A stretch of 64,000 nt of DNA. It comes from Nitzschia sp. pyKryTriq1. Lineage: Eukaryota > Bacillariophyta > Bacillariophyceae > Bacillariales > Bacillariaceae. A program made the position numbers and the translations under genes. Positions within the stretch are counted from its first letter, which is position 1; every line of letters begins with the position of its first letter. The notes below the pieces were generated by a model, which saw only the letters and a program-made list of their open reading frames with translations, searched no databases and had not been told where the DNA came from. Below, piece after piece: positions 23,656 to 33,201 of this stretch. Location of the stretch: contig OY101118.1 in the NCBI GenBank assembly GCA_956465555.1, positions 1,364,001-1,428,000 on the forward strand, given 5' to 3'.

Positions 23656-24312
23656 GAGGGAGAGATACCAGATACAGTACCAGTACTATTCGTAGCTCTC
23701 TACGCGAAGTGCGAGTATCACAATCTCTCTCTCTCTCTCTCTCTCTCTCAGGACCAATACTAAATGGTCCAAATCCTTTATTAGTAGCTCAACAGAGAGT
23801 AGAACCACCCTCAATTCTTCCAGAACATCGAACGTTGTAGTCGGAATCCATCTAAAACCGATCCCCCAATCCAGATCTTGTGCAGTACTCGTACAGTACA
23901 GTAACAGCTTCTCTTTCCTTCAACACCCGAAGCGAGAAGTACGTAGGTGACCCTCTGCAGTACTGTTTTCTGATAGGAATGTTCCGATGACGTAATTGAC
24001 GCGGTGTCATTGAGGAATGGACGGGGATGATGGGGATAGAAGATAGAAGGTGAAGAGAATCCAATCATGCATGATCAAGGACCCAGAAAAACAGTTCCAG
24101 GTCGTGTTCCCGCCTGCAAGCTGGGTGCGGTACTGGTATGGTACCGGTACAGTACAATACCTGGTACCAGTGGAGTACCAGGTACAGTACGAGACTACCC
24201 ATCATAATTGTGGTTGTACCGTACGTGTACAGTACAAGTACTTGGAATATTCATCATGAAAATTCCAAATTCCTTTTTCTTCTTCGGGAATTACTCACGG
24301 GACTGCTTCACT
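22915..24312. other. Long intergenic region with microsatellites
   Basis: No gene recognised in 1.4 kb. It holds two related segments with GATGTCAAC and CAACGAAATTGAG (about 23124-23150 and 23462-23503), CTACTAGTAG-type sequence, a GA tract and a facing CT tract, and GTAC palindromes at about 24125-24240. Confidence 0.5.
23618..23749. repeat. Inverted GA/CT microsatellite pair
   Basis: A (AG)n tract at about 23618-23651 and a (CT)n tract at 23724-23749 are reverse complements about 72 bases apart, with further CTCTAC/GTAGAG inverted sequence on the left side. The two arms could fold into a hairpin in single-stranded DNA or RNA. Confidence 0.85.
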
Positions 24313-25540
24313 TCAATCTTTTGAAATCGCGTCTTCTATCTGATCCCATAGAAAGCTGCCAGGATCGTTGAAGCTACCACCACCATTTTTTACCAGAGAG
24401 CAAACATACCCACCGGATGCAAGCAATGAGTCAGCAAGAGCCTCGGCCTCAATCTCCTTATCAAGATTACAGAGACCCAGAATCGCATTCGCCGCGATCG
24501 TTATTTCCTCCGAAAATGACTTGCCAACGAATTTATCCCACCAAGGTTGTGGCGACATTGGTAGATCGAATGAAAAATCACGCGCTGCCAAAAAGATAGA
24601 GCTAATTGCCTGTAGCAGTAAAATAATAGTTGGGTGAGCACATGTAAATAGTACTGAGGCACTTCACCACTTTGTCATCCGTCCACCTCCTTATTAGCTG
24701 AAAACAATGACCTACCACGACTTCTGCAGGGAAACGAACGCACAGATCAAGACGACACGAGTCGTTACAATAGTTCCAAGCACGTTGTGTGAACTAGAAA
24801 GCAAGTTAGAACACTGGCACGGGCTGCAAGAGTTGAGATACCCCACTTTCTGTACATAAACATACCTGTGGGTGCGTCAAACCGAGAGCCTGACAAAAGT
24901 ACAGAATGAATTTGTGTGGATGTGAATCTGGAATCCAATACAAAGTGAAGCCCAGTTGCCGAAGTAGTGTTGCTTCAGAAATCAAAGCTTGTTTGTGCCA
25001 ATCTTCAAAGACGGGCCCGAGCTTCATTGGTAGAGGAAGCTCGCGAACAAACATTTCCTTCTTTTCCAATGGCCATGTTCTAGCTTCGTTCGCATGCCTC
25101 AATGATGAATGACTCCAGCCCCAAGCATCCGCTTCTTCAATACACGGACTGACTATTAATATTCTCTTTCGATATAAATGGCAAAATGCGTGAATGATCG
25201 TCTTGAGCGTTTGAGGCTCTTCTTCGACTTTGGTCGATAACAGAATGCTCGCCAGAGCAATACTCCAGACGTCATATTCCACCAGTGATGCTTGTTGGTA
25301 GAAACGATGAAACATAGTACATGCAGTCGCATAGGTAGACGCTCCCAGTGCAAGAAGCTTGGATACTTCAAAAATAAGAGACGTCCCATGAAGTCGGTGC
25401 AGCCGTTCCACTCTTGGAGAAATGTGATCCTTTTTCCTCGACGCCGTTTGGTCGGGTTCCTTCAACATAACAGAGACACTTCGATCCAGCAGCGTCAAAC
25501 CCTCGTCACCTCCACTCTCTTTGTCACCTGGTGGTCCCAT
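24313..25540 (-). CDS. L/K-type transcriptional cyclin
   Basis: Three exons, 25540-24866, 24793-24716 and 24609-24313, 349 residues. The N-terminal cyclin box is clear: [59 protein letters not shown]. The second box is assembled across both introns: [21 protein letters not shown]-type segment in the tiny middle exon, then [14 protein letters not shown]. This arrangement is that of cyclins L/K/T, which pair with transcription- and splicing-linked CDKs; L is the closest by eye. There is no RS-rich tail as in animal cyclin L. An insertion with [12 protein letters not shown] lies between the boxes. The partner CDK is not in this window. Confidence 0.85.
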
Positions 25541-25949
25541 GCTACTTCCAATACACTGTTACTTTCATCAATTGTTACGAGTAGAACAGTAGGTGTGATT
25601 TTCGTCGTTTGTCCTGGCTCTTGGCTCTTGGCGGTCGTGATGATTCGTGATCTTGGATCTTGCTTGCTGCTTTTTGCCTTGCTTGTGTTGCGTGTTCAAA
25701 TTATAACCTACAACGGACAGACACGAGTCCCTTTTCATAACGATCCGTGAACCAACGAGTGAAGTCTATTCCATCAACGAACACTATACTTGTTGTACCG
25801 GTACCGGTACGGACGCTTCCCCAACAACACGACTCCTCTTCAACTCCGATTTAATTAAGACAAGTGCCAGGAGAGGGAGTGAGCAGGAATCTACAACAAG
25901 GTTTGACAGCCACTTGCCCCACACTTATACCTCTCCGAGCTCGTCCAGC
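25541..25949. other. Intergenic upstream of the cyclin gene
   Basis: Contains the cyclin promoter and a perfect palindrome-rich GTACCGGTACCGGTAC tract at about 25796-25811. No gene recognised before the sulfatase remnant. Confidence 0.4.
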
Positions 25950-26369
25950 AACCAAACTAAAACATCACAGTCCTCCTTGTTGGAGAACGGAATTCTTTTG
26001 CGAATTTCCATTGAGCGAGTTGCCAAAGAGCAGTGCGGTTGTTACCAAGGACTGCAAGTACATTCAGTGGCCTCGTACGCAAATCAGCAACTACGGGAAA
26101 TCTTTGATTTAACGAACAATCCGTATGAGCTCCATGATCTGTTGTTGCTGTTAAATCATGGCGATGGTTCGTCCTTGAATGCTACTGCTACTGCTACTGC
26201 TGCTACTCCCGAACATGCCGAGATTCTGGCTCGATTACAAGCAAAATTCCATGCCTTGCGAGAGGCGGCCATTGCTCCTACCGGTAATACTACTACCGGT
26301 ACACCGACGTGCGAGAAGCAAGTAGTATATGGGCAAAAAATCATGTCGATGAGGATGACTTTTGAGTGA
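25950..26369 (+). pseudogene. Frameshifted C-terminal remnant of a sulfatase
   Basis: Two overlapping frames together match the C-terminus of type I sulfatases. The first frame reads EFPLSELPKSSAVVTKD then KYIQWP (up to about 26075); the second continues YANQQLREIFDLTNNPYELH and a final helical segment ending near a Cys. The family pattern K-D-x-K-Y-x-x-W-P ... x-x-L-F-D-L-x-x-D-P-x-E is thus split by one frameshift near 26070-26080. No catalytic sulfatase domain (the Cys/Ser-x-Pro-x-Arg site) lies upstream in the window, so this is a stranded 3' fragment. The tail has short Ala-Thr repeats and a TACCGGTA motif. A genuine small exon of a larger gene is less likely because the upstream 400 bases are promoter-like. 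Confidence 0.65.
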
Positions 26370-26581
26370 GGAGCAGCTGACTATAAACTCTACTATGCTA
26401 TCTCTTAATTTCTAGAAGACCTGGACGGTAGGTGGCCCACAATAATACGTTGATTCAATTTTGGCAACCTTGCTCCTATATATGTGTGGTGGTCGTCCAT
26501 ACAGTATTTGACAAGGGTCAATCTTCTACAGTATCACATTCTTTCCACGGTCGGTGCCCCCGAGCTACCAAAATGCATAGA

Positions 26582-27191
26582 CTAGTTGACCCATTTGTGC
26601 TCACAATTGCAACAGACGAAAATCAGCGCCAAAGAATCTGCTTGGGCAATATCCGACTGAAAAAATACCGCCTCGTGATGGTTGCAGTTGCTGCAATTGG
26701 CATTTTGGGATCGAGCTAGAGTGGGATCATCCTTGATGGCTGACGGCACTGTGTGCAAAACATTTCCGACCTCTTTCTTCAGCACGTTTCTGTAAATCAA
26801 TGGTTGGTCGGCAGCAGCTTCTGTATAGCGACACAACCGACAAGCGTATTGAAGCGATCGATTTCGCTTGTTCTCCTGGTAGGGGGAAACAAACGAACGA
26901 GCAGAAAATACAGCAATCATTGAAAGCTCTGGTGAGACCTGAGGGAACCACCAACGATGGCTGGCTGTCACCATATCAAGCTAGACTATTGATACATACC
27001 TGCGGATACAACATGGAAGAGTCGTGCGGACAAAATCTCATTAACAGACCTTCCTTCTCATTCGCTTCATTGTCTTCCTCGCCCATGTCAAGGATGTCAT
27101 CTTCCTCTTCCTCCTGGTAGTCTTCCCCGAACAATTCTGGCTGATGTTCCTCGGCTTCCACCTGTCGTTGTGCGTCCCAGTCTTCGTCCAT
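26582..27191 (-). CDS. RPB9: RNA polymerase II subunit RPB9
   Basis: Two exons, 27191-27000 and 26875-26582, 161 residues. The join reads FCPHDSSMLYPQ-ENKRNRSLQYACRLCRY, the N-terminal zinc ribbon of RPB9 with MLYP-[ED]-[DN]-K. The second zinc ribbon (TFIIS-like) is at the C-terminus: NCSNCNHHEAVFFQ and FVCCNCEHKWVN. RPB9 affects start-site choice, elongation fidelity and transcription-coupled repair. Compared with the usual 115-125 residues, it carries an acidic N-terminal extension of about 50 residues (Glu/Asp-rich), and the first Cys pair is represented only by FCPHD, so the first zinc site may be modified (Cys-His). The intron is 124 nt. Confidence 0.9.
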
Positions 27192-27772
27192 TGTGTATTA
27201 TCGTCTTCTTCCTCACAGGCGGTATCGTAGCTACGGTTCAATGAGTAAGTGGATTGATTCAAACGTGAGAAATGATGAGTCGTGGTCGCAACTTCAATAG
27301 TGATAACGGGTCTCTTTATGGGCTTGGCGGCCATCGGACATGGGTGGCCATGGTGGATGGATGCGGGTGGCGCTGTTGGCGTATTTTTTTACTCCGCAAT
27401 ATTTTTGTACCGGGTAATATCCATACGAATTATTGCCGAGGTTGGAAAGTCGAATCATTCGACCAAATAGTTGCTGCTTCGATTGACGTAGTCATATTAC
27501 TGCGTGCAATACGTAACGTGCAGTACCGGTACGTATGGCCGGGGTCTACAGCACCTGGTACCCTTACTGCGGTGCCGGCACTCATCGCGGGGACGCGGGG
27601 AAAAGCTTCTGCGGGAAAAGTTTGCGGGAAAACGGGAAAAGTCTTCATCAGTCTTCCTTTCTTCTTTCTTCTTCTTCATTGTTATGAAGACTTGATTGTT
27701 ACTGTATTAATAGAACAGGTCACCCTCCGTGTGATAAAACGAAAGGCATCACCCCCAACGCTAGTAAATACG
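27192..27772. other. Intergenic between divergent RPB9 and PPPDE genes
   Basis: A 62-codon plus-strand frame (27282-27470) would encode two hydrophobic segments (VVATSIVITGLFMGLAAIGH and a second), but it has no proper ATG context and no recognised family. A TACCGGTAC tract lies at about 27520-27560. Confidence 0.35.
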
Positions 27773-28737
27773 ATGAGTTTCGGAAACAGTTACAATGGTG
27801 GAAAGACGAGAATGGTAAGGAAACCAGACCAATGCACGAGCAGCATTTCAGCAACACAAAAGTCGTCGCCACGCAGTACGAGTACTCGTACGCATGTTCT
27901 CAATTCTCAATCACCCCCCCCCCCCCCCCGTCTCATTATCCACACATGAATGTCGTCACCCCAATACGTACATAGAAAACCAAGGTCTTGCTAAACTTGT
28001 ATGATCTCAGTCCAGCCAACGATTATCTCTACCCTGTGGGACTCGGCTTGCATCACTCTGGACTGGAAATCGACGGCCGCGAGTATTCTTACGGATCAGG
28101 AGGGGGAGGAATCTTCGATGGTCCACCTAAAGAGGCACCAGGAGCACGGTTTCGGAGTCAGATTGAACTGGGTTCATTTGATGGTGGCACGAAAGAGTTA
28201 AACCAAGCCCTGGATGATCTCAGATCGAGCGGCGGATTCGGACCCAATGGATATAATTTGGTGAAACGGAATTGCAACAGCTTCTGCAATGCGTTGAGTT
28301 GGCGGTTGCTGAGACGGCCGATTCCTGCCTATGTCAATCGATTAGCTGATATCGGCAATTGCTGTTCGTGCTTGTTGCCTGCAAAACTTTTGGAAGATTC
28401 TCCAGTAGGAGGAGAACCTGGGGCTCAACAATCTTCTTCTTCGTTTGTGGTACCAACACGAGCCTCAATGAATCGAGGAGGAACCACAGCAAGTCTTGCC
28501 TTTTCTGGGACGGGCCATAGTCTTGGTGGACAGAGCACAGTCAGTACTGCTAGTAGTAGTTCGGAATCCGAGGGACTTTTGTCGAGGTTTACGCGGAGGA
28601 ATACACCTTCTCAATCAGCTAGTACCGGCTCGTCGTCGGGCAATGATGATCTAATCGACCGTCGGGAAAAGGCTCGGCTAGCTGCACTAGCGCGTCTCGA
28701 GAGAAATCAACATCCACAGCCAGACAAGCAAAGCTAA
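27773..28737 (+). CDS. PPPDE/DeSI-type cysteine peptidase
   Basis: Two exons, 27773-27814 and 27985-28737, 264 residues; the 14-codon first exon joins as KTRM-VLLNLYDLSPAND. The core is a PPPDE domain: VGLGLHHSGLEIDGREYSYG holds the catalytic His, and YNLVKRNCNSFCNALSW the catalytic Cys (NCNSF), with RRPIPAYVNRLADIGNCCSCLLP after it. Members are deSUMOylating/deubiquitinating or palmitoyl-removing peptidases (DESI1/2, PPPDE1). The C-terminal 100 residues are Ser/Gly-rich and disordered, ending in a basic helix. The 170-nt intron (GTAAGG...CCAAG) contains a run of 16 C. Membership is certain, substrate unknown. Confidence 0.92.
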
Positions 28738-28904
28738 CATAGTGGTAGTGGCACTACTTGTCTGCGATAACCAGTCGAGATTCAAAACATTTGTGTGTGT
28801 GTATTTCTATCGTTTTTGTTACCACAACTGTGTGATTGTTGTGAATGAGCAATGTACTGGTTGAACAATAACTGAGCCGCCAGTGGCGTGAAGGATGTTT
28901 GAAC

Positions 28905-29294
28905 CTATACGATTGTATCATTGATTAGTGTCGGCTTTCTTCCGGCAGATTGTTGATGGTAGACGATCAAAATCAAGAATGATACAAAGGCAATGAAGGC
29001 AAGCACCGAAATGCTTCCAGCACTGAGGTTGTGAGTTTCCTTGTCCTTCGAAGAAACGCCTCCTTTGTTGTGTGAAAAACTTTCACTTTTGCTGGTTGGT
29101 TCTACTCGATCTGGAAAGTCTTCCACCGTCGAGAGAAGAATTCCTGTGGCGTCAAGGATTGTGGCATGACCAGAACGTGGAATCGTGGAGAGAAGCCGAC
29201 TCAAGGAAAGTTTTATCGTGTCGATTGAAAAATGTAGAATGGTGGGTGATGCGATGGAGATAACGATGAATGCTGAATTGTGAGACGACATCAT
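28905..29294 (-). CDS. Hypothetical single-pass membrane protein
   Basis: From ATG 29294 the frame gives 129 residues. It has a weakly hydrophobic N-terminus (AFIVISIASPTILHF), a polar middle, and one strong helix near the C-terminus (SISVLAFIAFVSFLILIVYH) with a short tail. This topology fits a signal-peptide-bearing type I or a tail-anchored protein. No family recognised. It is tail-to-tail with the PPPDE gene, and a TACCGGTAC tract lies just upstream (about 29318-29395), as for several genes here. Confidence 0.4.
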   Translation of the reverse strand: MMSSHNSAFIVISIASPTILHFSIDTIKLSLSRLLSTIPRSGHATILDATGILLSTVEDFPDRVEPTSKSESFSHNKGGVSSKDKETHNLSAGSISVLAFIAFVSFLILIVYHQQSAGRKPTLINDTIV

Positions 29295-29676
29295 GCATCG
29301 TATAGTGCGGTATGTACTATGTACCGGTACTCTAGAGTAGGGGGTCTCCCCCTGCATACCACCCATAGACTACCTGGTACCGGTACGAACCATAATATGT
29401 TTGGTGACTGCTGTAGGTCTACATTACATCTGGGGAAAAGATATCGTGACACGTGACACGAGTCGGTTTAGTCACGCACATAGTGACGTTGTGTCAAAAA
29501 AATCTTGGCGACGCAATGAGGTATACCGGTAGTCGTAGTACTGGCTACAGTAGGCACAAAGATCCATTTGGTTTGCCATGATGTTCTTGTCTTCAATGCC
29601 TCCATTCCCTGCTTTAGATGGAAAAACCTGCATGTGAAATCGATATCGGTGCAATCTTAAACGGCAGTCGATAAAA
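29295..29676. other. Intergenic between divergent small ORF and NIPSNAP gene
   Basis: Holds TACCGGTA tracts at about 29318-29395 and 29523. A minus-strand frame over 29472-29801 overlaps the NIPSNAP start and looks spurious. Confidence 0.4.
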
Positions 29677-30498
29677 ATGCATAGTCGATGTTTTCCAATA
29701 TCACCGAAATGTCTTTCCGCTTCTTCCATGACGAGAATTTGCGGTAGTGGCGAAAGCCATATTCGAAGTTGGTCGTCAGCACGTGTAATCAAATCTCCCA
29801 TTGTTGAGCTACGGGAGTACCATATCTATCCTGAGCACGCAGTCTCATATATGATGGCAACAAATGATGCTGCAGACTTGCGGGCGCGTCTCGTTCCGCT
29901 ACGCTTGTTCAGTCTCCCCGAGACGGGTGGCCTACTGAACGTGGCAACGCACGCATATTATTATGGTGGAGGGCATCAAGAGCGAGATGAGAAACGAGGG
30001 ATTCAGGCGCAAGACGGGGACTGGAAAAAGTATGTTGGCACTATTTGTCCCTATGTCCACACTCAGAGCTCTTTGATATTTGTCGAGGCCTCCAGCATTG
30101 TTGACAATTTTGAGGCAATTTCTGGTCTGGCGAAAGTGCCTGAGTATGAAGTAGGCGAAGATTGTATACTCGAACTTCGTCGCTACAGGCTCAAACTTGG
30201 TTACGACACGGTCCCCCGCTTTTTGGAGCTCTATGGTAATGGCCTGCCCTCCAAGCTTCAGGCGAAAGGTAACGATCCGACAACATCCTTAGTGACATTG
30301 CTCTACAGTGATGTTGGACGTTTGAACGAAGTGATTGAGATCTGGCGGCATGGTAATGGTACCGCCGCCATGGAACAGTCGAGAGTTGCAGCAAGAGCTG
30401 CTCATGAATGGAGAAGCGCCATTGCCGGTATTGCAGATTTAGCGATTGAGTTTACTTCGACCATTCACAAACCGGCAGCGTTTTCGCCGATCAAGTGA
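29677..30498 (+). CDS. NIPSNAP-family protein, probably mitochondrial
   Basis: Single exon, 273 residues. Two NIPSNAP dimeric alpha-beta-barrel repeats are visible: IVELREYHIYPEHAVSYM (about residue 43) and ILELRRYRLKLGYDTVPRFL (about residue 165), each opening with the E-L-R-x-Y strand of the family; VTLLYSDVGRLNEVIEIWRH matches the second-repeat core. The first 40 residues are rich in Ser, Arg and Cys with few acids, as in a mitochondrial presequence. NIPSNAPs are matrix/outer-membrane proteins linked to mitophagy and metabolism in animals; the role here is unknown. The 3' end faces the NASP-like gene 90 bases away. Confidence 0.8.
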   Translation: MHSRCFPISPKCLSASSMTRICGSGESHIRSWSSARVIKSPIVELREYHIYPEHAVSYMMATNDAADLRARLVPLRLFSLPETGGLLNVATHAYYYGGGHQERDEKRGIQAQDGDWKKYVGTICPYVHTQSSLIFVEASSIVDNFEAISGLAKVPEYEVGEDCILELRRYRLKLGYDTVPRFLELYGNGLPSKLQAKGNDPTTSLVTLLYSDVGRLNEVIEIWRHGNGTAAMEQSRVAARAAHEWRSAIAGIADLAIEFTSTIHKPAAFSPIK

Positions 30499-30589
30499 TA
30501 ACGAAAGTTGTGTTGCATTGAGATGTGAACTTGAAAATTCCAGCGGGCAGACACTTCTTGTAATTACTTCGACTACATCTTTGAAGAAT

Positions 30590-31690
30590 TTAATCGACGG
30601 TTTTGGCCTTTTTCTTGGCAGGTTCCAATGCTTGTTTCTCCGCCTCCTGCTCGTCGAAAGCCGCCAGTGTCTCTCCAACCCCCATAATCATAGTAGCTAA
30701 GAAGCAAACGTCCTCCTTCTCGGTCCCCAAATCCATATTCTTAGAGGCAAGTTTTCCAAGCAAGAAAACTGTGTCTTGGAGACTATCTCTAGCCTTGTCG
30801 TAGTATCCCCGAGCATATTCAACCCTTTCGTCGGCCTTGACAATCAAACTTTGAGTTTCCGTTGTGACAACATCTTCATCCTCGGGGCACGCCAACAACT
30901 CTTCGGCAATCAAGACGGTAGCTTCACATACACGACGTTGGCTTTGCAGATGCTCCAGGCTTTCCCCCTTCGACTTTGCGATTTGGTCTAGCTGTGTTTG
31001 ACGCCATTCCAGTGCTCTGGAGTACGCATCGGCTGCATCGGCGTGTCTTTGTAGGGCTGCTAAACAATCTCCAATCCCTAGTAGCATACGCGGTAATTGC
31101 TCCCTGGTCCAGTTGAGGTATGGTCGATCTGCATTCTCATTCCCAGCTTCTTCTTGTTCCGTCTGATACTCATCCAAAATGGAATAAGCATTTTCCATCA
31201 TTTCTAGCGACAATTGCAAATCGTCAGCTTCCTGCTCTTCTCCACCCTCCTTGTTATCTACGTCTTCGCTAGCATCCTGCGATTTTCCTGCTACTGTGGG
31301 AGTTTCCGAAATACTGGCCGCCGGCTTTTGGTCTTGTTCCTCTTCCTCTTGGGCTGCTTTTTGACGCGCTTCGGCAGCTGCCCCCGCAGCGTTTCTCGCT
31401 GCTTCAGCAGTTTCTGACGCTACCTCCTCCTCCTCCTCCTCCTCTTCTTCTTCTGCCGGAATGGATGCTGCCAACGAGGCCCTCAAGAGTGAGTTTCCAT
31501 ATTCGAAAAAAGCGGGACTGGTTTCGATAGACGATTCCCCGTGTTTGGCAATGCATTCTTCTACCAACGTGGAAAAGATCTCAATCGCTCCTTCGTTGGC
31601 CATTCCTTGTTGGATCAGCGTTCGGCCCGCCTCGAAACGTGGGTCTCGGAGGACTAACGGGCTTGCTATTGCTGCTAATGTGGACGCCAT
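30590..31690 (-). CDS. NASP/Sim3-type histone chaperone (SHNi-TPR)
   Basis: Single exon, 366 residues. TPR units interrupted by an acidic insert: ARTL-like first repeat (EAGRTLIQQGMANEGAIEIFSTLVEECI, with PAFFEYGNSLL), then a Glu run (about residues 80-92) and acidic/Ala-rich region, a second TPR (LSLEMMENAYSILDEY), a third (LGIGDCLAALQRHADAADAYSRALEWR), and a C-terminal basic KKKAKTVD nuclear signal. This is the SHNi-TPR layout of NASP, Hif1 and Sim3, which carry H3-H4 and deliver CENP-A or H1. The poly-Glu tract is encoded by CTC/CTT repeats at 31424-31452. Confidence 0.85.
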   Translation of the reverse strand: MASTLAAIASPLVLRDPRFEAGRTLIQQGMANEGAIEIFSTLVEECIAKHGESSIETSPAFFEYGNSLLRASLAASIPAEEEEEEEEEEVASETAEAARNAAGAAAEARQKAAQEEEEQDQKPAASISETPTVAGKSQDASEDVDNKEGGEEQEADDLQLSLEMMENAYSILDEYQTEQEEAGNENADRPYLNWTREQLPRMLLGIGDCLAALQRHADAADAYSRALEWRQTQLDQIAKSKGESLEHLQSQRRVCEATVLIAEELLACPEDEDVVTTETQSLIVKADERVEYARGYYDKARDSLQDTVFLLGKLASKNMDLGTEKEDVCFLATMIMGVGETLAAFDEQEAEKQALEPAKKKAKTVD

Positions 31691-31859
31691 GGTGACTGAC
31701 TGGTATACTTACAGTGAACCAAAGGTGGAGAGAGTAGGCTAGTGGACGAAAGCATGAAGCAAGTCTTCATTTTTACAACGGGTACAGGCCATCAGCGAAG
31801 AGCGAAGAGAGACGAGAGCTAGTAGTACTGTAGTAGACGGACGAGACGAACATGACGAC

Positions 31860-32213
31860 TGTTAAAATCCGTGAGTTCTAGGCAGTGGCTAGCGGCTCAG
31901 GGATTCGGGCTAAAGGACTAATTTGACTGTGGGTTAACGAAGTGCGCTAACATAAATTAATGAGCTCTTGCTCTAACTGATGAAATGAACTTTGGTTCAT
32001 TTCTATTCTCTTGAATCGTTGACATGTATTTCGATAGAAGTCTGTGGACTTCTTATAGTTTCTTGGAGGATCATAGACTGTCTCCGATAGTCTTAGAAAG
32101 AATCTCTGAGTCGTGATCCAAACGTGTGTCGAACGTAATCGTGCGTAATCGTGAACGCTGGTCGCGTCCGTCCGTCATTCCATGATCGTCCGTTGTAGGT
32201 AGATATTCGAACA
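31860..32213 (-). repeat. 3' LTR of the copia-type element
   Basis: 354 bp. In element sense it starts TGTTCGAATATC and ends GGATTTTAACA. It matches the other LTR throughout by eye. Confidence 0.93.
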
Positions 32214-32807
32214 CTCCCTCTCGCGGGTAGTTAGTGAGTCGATTACCATCCGTTCATTCTCTTTCGGTGACGCTTGAAATCCGGCTCGCTCAGCGGTTTG
32301 GTCAGTATGTCTGCCGGTTGGTCGTATTCCCACTTCGATTCCATCGATAGTGTACTCCTCGGAGTACAGTGTGACCTTATCACGTCCGATCTTGGAGAGG
32401 CTGTCGTGAAGTGCGGTGAACAGCATCATCGAGTCTTGGGCCACTCTAGTTGGAGTGTCCGCGTAGATACGTGCATTCGCTTGCAAGTGTTCTAGCGTGA
32501 TACTGCCGTAGTGGTCCAAGTAGTCCTTGGCTGGACCTGCGACGTCGTCCGGATCATCCAAGATGGACATGACGGAGGTGTCCCATCCCATTAGCTTAGA
32601 TCGCTTCTTAGTCAGCTCGAGGAAGTCGCGGAGCCCTTCGGGGACACAATCGAAGAGCTCTTCCGAGAGTTTCTTGGATCCGCTTTGCCAGATCGCAGCA
32701 CCTTGCTTGGTGTTGTAGTCGATGACGTCATCTGTCGCCTTGGCTGGCGTCAGAGCGAAGTGAGTTGCTGCAGCGGCAGCAGGAGGGTTGTTGTTGGCAT
32801 CGGCCAT
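32175..32807 (-). pseudogene. gag-like ORF of the deleted copia element, with RNase H remnant
   Basis: 210-codon frame starting MADANNNPPAAAAATHF. The region DVIDYNTKQGAAIWQSGSKK and SKLMGWDTSVMSILD resembles the N-terminal Gag-like part of diatom copia elements. Its last 40 codons are out of frame with a second, shorter frame reading YDQPADILTKPLSEPDFKRH (about 32243-32345), which is the conserved end of copia RNase H (ADI-x-TKPL). The large deletion therefore fused gag to the end of pol, and the gag frame runs on into the 3' LTR until a stop at 32175. Confidence 0.8.
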
Positions 32808-32847
32808 GGTCGATGTTTGTTTGTTTTACTTTAGCGCAGAGGAAGCG

Positions 32848-33201
32848 TGTTAAAATCCGTGAGTTCTAGGCAGTGGCTAGCGGCTCAGGGATTCGGGCTA
32901 AAGGACTAATTTGACTGTGGGTTAACGAAGTGCGCTAACATAAATTAATGAGCTCTTGCTCTAACTGATGAAATGAACTTTGGTTCATTTCTATTCTCTT
33001 GAATCGTTGACATGTATTTCGATAGAAGTCTGTGGACTTCTTATAGTTTCTTGGAGGATCATAGACTGTCTCCGATAGTCTTAGAAAGAATCTCTGAGTC
33101 GTGATCCAAACGTGTGTCGAACGTAATCGTGCGTAATCGTGAACGCTGGTCGCGTCCGTCCGTCATTCCATGATCGTCCGTTGTAGGTAGATATTCGAAC
33201 A
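32848..33201 (-). repeat. 5' LTR of the copia-type element
   Basis: 354 bp, same sequence as the 3' LTR by eye. It should carry the element's promoter. The tRNA-like segment lies immediately inside it. Confidence 0.93.

Larger units (their letters stand above)
31860..33201 (-). mobile_element. Internally deleted Ty1/copia-type LTR retrotransposon (non-autonomous)
   Basis: Two 354-bp direct repeats, TG...CA bounded, enclose a 634-bp interior. Both flanks carry the 6-bp GACGAC (31854-31859 and 33202-33207), a target-site duplication. Element sense is the minus strand. Next to the 5' LTR, the plus strand at about 32832-32847 resembles the D-arm of initiator tRNA-Met, so the element strand could be a primer-binding site; next to the 3' LTR is a purine tract (GAGAGGGAG). 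The interior has only a gag-like N-terminus and the last codons of RNase H, so protease, integrase and reverse transcriptase are gone. I see no differences between the LTRs, suggesting recent insertion helped by a full-length relative elsewhere. Confidence 0.92.

Noticed and set aside
27282-27470. Plus ORF with two hydrophobic segments
   Set aside because: Starts at GTG right after an in-frame stop, no conserved family, in a promoter-like gap; left as a note only.
29472-29801. 109-codon minus ORF overlapping the NIPSNAP start
   Set aside because: No family features, and the plus strand has a clear NIPSNAP protein.
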